From an uncultured Aquimarina sp. (GTDB taxonomy: Bacteria > Bacteroidota > Bacteroidia > Flavobacteriales > Flavobacteriaceae), in assembly GCA_947498455.1 (NCBI GenBank), contig CANMKK010000040.1, positions 1 to 36,673 on the forward strand: 36,673 nucleotides of DNA. Reading direction: 5' to 3'. Of the stretch, positions 32,882 to 36,673 are shown in pieces; positions within the stretch are counted from its first letter, which is position 1, and every line of letters begins with the position of its first letter. A program made the translations under genes and the position numbers. The notes under the pieces were generated by a model that was not told where the DNA came from, did no database searches, and saw only the letters and a program-made list of their open reading frames with translations.

Positions 32882-35800
32882 ATGGGAATTTTAGATTCTG
32901 TATTAAAAGTATTTGTTGGAGATAAATCCAAAAAAGATATTAAAGAAATTCAACCAAAAGTTGAATTGATAAAAAAAGCTGAAAAAAATATTGAAGGTCT
33001 TTCCAATGATGAACTACGAGCTAAGACATCTTATTTTAAAAATATAATCAATGAATCACGTGCTGAAATAAAAGCAAAAATAAGTGCTTTAAACGAAGAA
33101 GCGGATAACACAGAAGATATTGATAGAAAGGAAGATATATATTCTGAAGTAGATAAATTAAAGAAAGATGCCTATGAAGTTACAGAAAAAGCTTTAAACG
33201 AAATCTTACCCGAAGCTTTTGCTGTAATTAAAGAAACAGCAAAACGATTCACTAACAACGACACTATCACTGTTACAGCTTCTAGTTACGACAGAGAACT
33301 TTCTGGTTCTAAAGAGCATATTACATTAGATGGAGAGCAAGCTGTCTGGTCTACAAGTTGGGACGCTGCAGGTAAAGAAGTAAAATGGGATATGATCCAC
33401 TATGATGTACAACTTGTAGGTGGTATCGCATTACACGAGGGAAAAGTTGCAGAAATGCAAACCGGGGAAGGTAAAACTTTGGTCGCAACACTTCCTGTAT
33501 ACTTAAATGCGCTATCTGGAAATGGTGTTCATCTCGTAACGGTGAATGATTACCTTGCTCGTCGTGATAGTGAATGGATGGCTCCTATATTTCAATTTCA
33601 TGGCTTAACAGTAGATTGTATTGATAATCACAGACCCAACTCAGCCGAACGTAGAGCTGCGTATAATGCAGATATTACATATGGTACCAATAATGAGTTT
33701 GGCTTCGATTATCTACGAGATAACATGTCACATTCCCCTGAAGACTTAGTACAACGTCCGCATAATTATGCAATAATAGATGAGGTTGATTCTGTTTTAA
33801 TTGATGATGCTCGAACTCCTTTGATTATTTCTGGGCCTATCCCAAAAGGAGACATTCATGAATTTGATGAATTAAAACCAAAAATATCTGATATTGTATC
33901 TGTTCAACAAAAATATCTTACTACCGTTTTAGCAGAAGCAAAAAAGCTAATCAAAGATGGAAACACTAAAGATGGTGGTTTTAAATTATTGCAGGTATAC
34001 AGAGGAATTCCTAAAAACAAAGCTTTGATTAAGTTTCTAAGTGAAGAAGGGGTAAAAATGTTGCTTCAGAAAACTGAAAACTTCTATATGCAAGACAATA
34101 ATAGAGAAATGCATAAAATCGATGCAGACCTTTATTACGTTATAGAAGAAAAAAACAACCAGATTGACCTTACCGACAAAGGAGTTGATTATCTATCTGG
34201 TAATGATGACCCAGATTTCTTTGTACTACCACAGATCGGTATGGAAATTGCCAAAATAGAAGATCTAGGCCTTTCTAAAGAAGAAGAAGCTGAACAGAAA
34301 GAAGACCTTTTCAGAGAATATAGTGTAAAAAGTGAACGAATCCATACATTACGTCAGTTACTAAAAGCGTATTCTTTATTCGAAAAAGATGTAGAGTATG
34401 TAGTAATGGACAACAAAGTAAAAATCGTCGACGAACAAACCGGGCGTATTATGGACGGTCGTCGCTATAGTGATGGGCTACATCAGGCTATTGAAGCGAA
34501 AGAAAATGTGAAAATTGAAGATGCCACTCAAACGTTTGCAACTGTCACACTACAAAACTATTTCCGTATGTACGGCAAACTATCCGGAATGACAGGTACT
34601 GCGGTTACAGAAGCTGGTGAACTTTGGGAAATCTACAAATTAGATGTAGTAGAAATACCCACAAACAGACCTATCGCCAGAAAAGATAAAGAAGATCTCG
34701 TATACAAGACAAAACGCGAAAAATACAATGCAGTTATAGAAGAGGTGACAGAACTATCACGAGCAGGAAGACCTGTTTTGATTGGTACGACTTCTGTAGA
34801 AATCTCTGAATTACTAGGAAGAATGCTTGCTATCCGCAAAGTCCCTCACAATGTATTAAATGCGAAACTTCATAAAAAAGAAGCAGATATTGTAGCCGAA
34901 GCTGGTAACCCCGGAGTAGTAACCATTGCAACCAATATGGCAGGTCGAGGAACAGATATCAAACTAACAGATGAAGTAAAAGCCGCTGGTGGTTTAGCTA
35001 TTATTGGTACAGAACGTCATGATTCTCGTCGTGTAGATAGACAGCTACGTGGTCGTGCTGGTCGTCAAGGAGACCCAGGAAGCTCTCAATTCTATGTTTC
35101 ATTAGAAGACAATCTGATGCGTTTGTTTGGATCAGAACGTATTGCTAAAATGATGGATCGAATGGGGCTAAAAGAAGGAGAAGTAATCCAACACTCTATG
35201 ATCTCTAAATCTATCGAACGAGCTCAGAAAAAAGTAGAAGAAAACAACTTTGGTGTTCGTAAAAGATTATTAGAATATGATGATGTAATGAATGCGCAAC
35301 GTGAGGTCGTATACAAGCGACGTTATCACGCACTATTTGGAGAACGCCTAAGAGTAGATCTTGCTAATATGATCTATGATACTGCCGAAGTTATTACTGA
35401 GTCAAATAAAGAAGCGGTAGACTTTAAGAACTTTGAATTTGAGCTAATTCGCTACTTCTCTATGAGTAGCCCTATTACCGCAGAGGAATTTGAAAAAATG
35501 GATGCTCAAAAAATTGCCGGAGAAGTATACAAGAGTGCGTATGAGCATTATCAAGATAAAATGAAACGTAATGCAGAAGCTGCATATCCTGTAATCAAAC
35601 AAGTATATGAAGATCCTTCTAGCAATTATGAACGAATTCTCGTTCCTTTCACAGATGGTGTAAAAAGTCTTAACGTTGCTACTAATCTAGAAAAAGCATA
35701 CGAAACTGAAGGGAAACAACTTATCACAGATTTCGAAAAAAATATCACTTTAGCCATTATAGATGATGCATGGAAAACACATCTTCGTAAAATGGATGAG

Positions 35801-36241
35801 TTAAAACAAAGTGTACAATTAGCTGTTCATGAACAGAAGGATCCTTTACTTATATATAAATTTGAAGCTTTTGAATTATTTAAAAAAATAATTGAAGAGG
35901 TAAATAAAGATGTAATTTCATTCTTGTTTAAAGGAGAATTACCTACCGGTAACACACAAGATATTTCTGATGCGCAACGTCACGTTAAGAAAAAAGAAAG
36001 ACTAGAAACTTCTAAAGAAGAAATCCCTAATATGGATGAACGTGCTGCTCAAAGCAGAGCTGCAGGGCAAACACAGCAGCAACATCAAGTGACTGAAACA
36101 ATAGTTCGTGAGCAACCAAAAATTGGCCGTAATGACAAGGTTACTGTTAAGCACGTGATGAGTGGTGAGAATAAAACTATGAAATACAAACAAGCCATCC
36201 CTCTAATTGAAAAAGGAGAATGGGTACTTGTAAACGAATAG
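32882..36241 (+). CDS. secA: preprotein translocase ATPase SecA
   Basis: 1119-aa SecA motor that drives proteins through SecYEG. Walker A is TGEGKT (194-199) in MQTGEGKTLVATLP, and the DEVD box is at 300-303. The preprotein cross-linking region, the second nucleotide domain (TNMAGRGTDI, RQLRGRAGRQGDPGSS) and the helical scaffold (GVRKRLLEYDDVMNAQREVVY) are all present. It is about 220 residues longer than E. coli SecA (901), with an enlarged insert between the DEVD box and the region near residue 500, as is usual in Bacteroidota. The C-terminus has no cysteines, so the zinc-binding, SecB-contacting motif is missing; it ends in a conserved-looking block IEKGEWVLVNE. The 240-nt upstream gap must hold its promoter; only a weak AATTTTTG box (32837-32844) is visible. 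Confidence 0.98.
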   Translation: MGILDSVLKVFVGDKSKKDIKEIQPKVELIKKAEKNIEGLSNDELRAKTSYFKNIINESRAEIKAKISALNEEADNTEDIDRKEDIYSEVDKLKKDAYEVTEKALNEILPEAFAVIKETAKRFTNNDTITVTASSYDRELSGSKEHITLDGEQAVWSTSWDAAGKEVKWDMIHYDVQLVGGIALHEGKVAEMQTGEGKTLVATLPVYLNALSGNGVHLVTVNDYLARRDSEWMAPIFQFHGLTVDCIDNHRPNSAERRAAYNADITYGTNNEFGFDYLRDNMSHSPEDLVQRPHNYAIIDEVDSVLIDDARTPLIISGPIPKGDIHEFDELKPKISDIVSVQQKYLTTVLAEAKKLIKDGNTKDGGFKLLQVYRGIPKNKALIKFLSEEGVKMLLQKTENFYMQDNNREMHKIDADLYYVIEEKNNQIDLTDKGVDYLSGNDDPDFFVLPQIGMEIAKIEDLGLSKEEEAEQKEDLFREYSVKSERIHTLRQLLKAYSLFEKDVEYVVMDNKVKIVDEQTGRIMDGRRYSDGLHQAIEAKENVKIEDATQTFATVTLQNYFRMYGKLSGMTGTAVTEAGELWEIYKLDVVEIPTNRPIARKDKEDLVYKTKREKYNAVIEEVTELSRAGRPVLIGTTSVEISELLGRMLAIRKVPHNVLNAKLHKKEADIVAEAGNPGVVTIATNMAGRGTDIKLTDEVKAAGGLAIIGTERHDSRRVDRQLRGRAGRQGDPGSSQFYVSLEDNLMRLFGSERIAKMMDRMGLKEGEVIQHSMISKSIERAQKKVEENNFGVRKRLLEYDDVMNAQREVVYKRRYHALFGERLRVDLANMIYDTAEVITESNKEAVDFKNFEFELIRYFSMSSPITAEEFEKMDAQKIAGEVYKSAYEHYQDKMKRNAEAAYPVIKQVYEDPSSNYERILVPFTDGVKSLNVATNLEKAYETEGKQLITDFEKNITLAIIDDAWKTHLRKMDELKQSVQLAVHEQKDPLLIYKFEAFELFKKIIEEVNKDVISFLFKGELPTGNTQDISDAQRHVKKKERLETSKEEIPNMDERAAQSRAAGQTQQQHQVTETIVREQPKIGRNDKVTVKHVMSGENKTMKYKQAIPLIEKGEWVLVNE

Positions 36242-36263
36242 TCTACTTTTTTTGAATGTGGAT

Positions 36264-36300
36264 AAAAAAAGCCTGAAGAAACTCCTTCAGGTTTTTTTTT
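36264..36300 (+). terminator. intrinsic terminator of secA
   Basis: CCTGAAG pairs with CTTCAGG across a 6-7 nt loop, flanked by AAAAAAAG and a run of nine T, about 30 nt after the secA stop codon. Confidence 0.87.
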
Positions 36301-36673
36301 GGTCTTGTATCAATTGAAATCATTACCTATAAAAAGAAACTCTAACACCAATTAATCCAGGTTAAAAAAATCAACCCAAATATACTCACCTCCCCTTCTA
36401 CACACACTAACTCATATAGCAGCAATTAATTATTTAGAAAGATTATATCCCTTTATAATCAGTGATACCGCTACCGGTACAAATGAAGGTTCTAATTGTA
36501 GACACATCTAATTTTACTAAAATCGTAGGTATCACACCAGAATTGTTTATAAAAACTCTGGTAGACAAAATCAGATATACAGGTAATACGATTTATTGGA
36601 ATATCTAGTTTTGTTGTGACGTTTTTTAAAAGCTTTTTACTTTTATCAAATGAAAAAAAGAAGTTACGATTTA
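36301..36673. other. 373-bp region after secA, no firm gene
   Basis: AT-rich. It contains a 41-codon rightward ORF at 36483-36608 (MKVLIVDTSNFTKIVGITPE...) with protein-like composition but no supporting context; it could be a remnant or chance. Near the right edge TTG (36614-36616), a 21-nt spacer and TACTTTTA (36638-36645, one mismatch to TAnnTTTG) may be a promoter for a gene beginning at 36650. Confidence 0.45.
36650..36673 (+). CDS. possible start of a gene cut by the window edge
   Basis: ATG at 36650 followed by seven open codons (KKRSYDL) to the window end. The lysine-rich beginning and the promoter-like sequence just upstream are suggestive, but eight codons cannot identify a product. 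If the promoter guess is right, the leader would be almost absent. Confidence 0.25.

Noticed and set aside
1..36673. CRISPR arrays, tRNA/rRNA genes, insertion sequences, prophage genes
   Set aside because: Reading by eye I saw no regularly spaced repeats, no cloverleaf with CCA-type end, no transposase or integrase frame and no phage structural gene.

Overview
The window looks like chromosomal DNA of a marine Flavobacteriaceae bacterium (Bacteroidota). The evidence is the low GC, promoters of the Bacteroidota type (TTG, about 19-20 nt, TAnnTTTG) instead of sigma70 boxes, the rpmB-rpmG-DUF4295-ftsY cluster, a DUF2795 protein in front of a long (1119 aa) SecA without the C-terminal zinc motif, many lipoproteins, and two large TonB-dependent receptors. 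Genus cannot be fixed from the sequence alone. No rRNA, tRNA, CRISPR array, insertion sequence or phage gene was seen.

Layout. 1-5.0 kb: a two-helix membrane protein whose start codon is missing, an M16 metalloprotease lipoprotein and, convergent to it, rimO. 5.1-11.6 kb: a block of surface functions, namely a serine hydrolase lipoprotein, a leftward ECF sigma / FecR anti-sigma / STN-type TonB receptor cassette, and a divergent lipoprotein built of four internal repeats. 12.1-18.0 kb: leftward housekeeping genes (exonuclease, FAH hydrolase, Hpt protein, cinA; then rpmB, rpmG, DUF4295, ftsY), interrupted by a 1.2-kb non-coding stretch that holds an orphan terminator and a gene remnant. 18.1-26.3 kb: an MntR/DtxR-like regulator divergent from a seven-gene metal-uptake operon. 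26.5-31.2 kb: leftward S37/S28-like peptidase, E2 acyltransferase, glycosyltransferase and recR. 31.4-36.3 kb: rightward small membrane proteins, a PduO-type adenosyltransferase, DUF2795 and secA.

How genes work together. The most coherent system is 18.06-26.31 kb. A metal-sensing repressor with a mostly Mn-type ligand set faces an operon with an outer-membrane receptor (CxxC in its plug), a periplasmic thioredoxin-like protein, a TroA-type H-H-H-D binding lipoprotein, an ABC ATPase, two permeases that each carry a C-terminal winged-helix-like extension, and a periplasmic glutaredoxin-like protein. I read it as a complete outer- plus inner-membrane Mn (or Fe) uptake route with thiol-redox partners. 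The second receptor, at 6.3-10.3 kb, is a FecIRA-type signalling receptor whose ligand is unknown.

Two genes (first ORF and the glycosyltransferase) have good coding frames but no ATG/GTG/TTG at the expected N-terminus. This points to unusual start codons or single-base errors.
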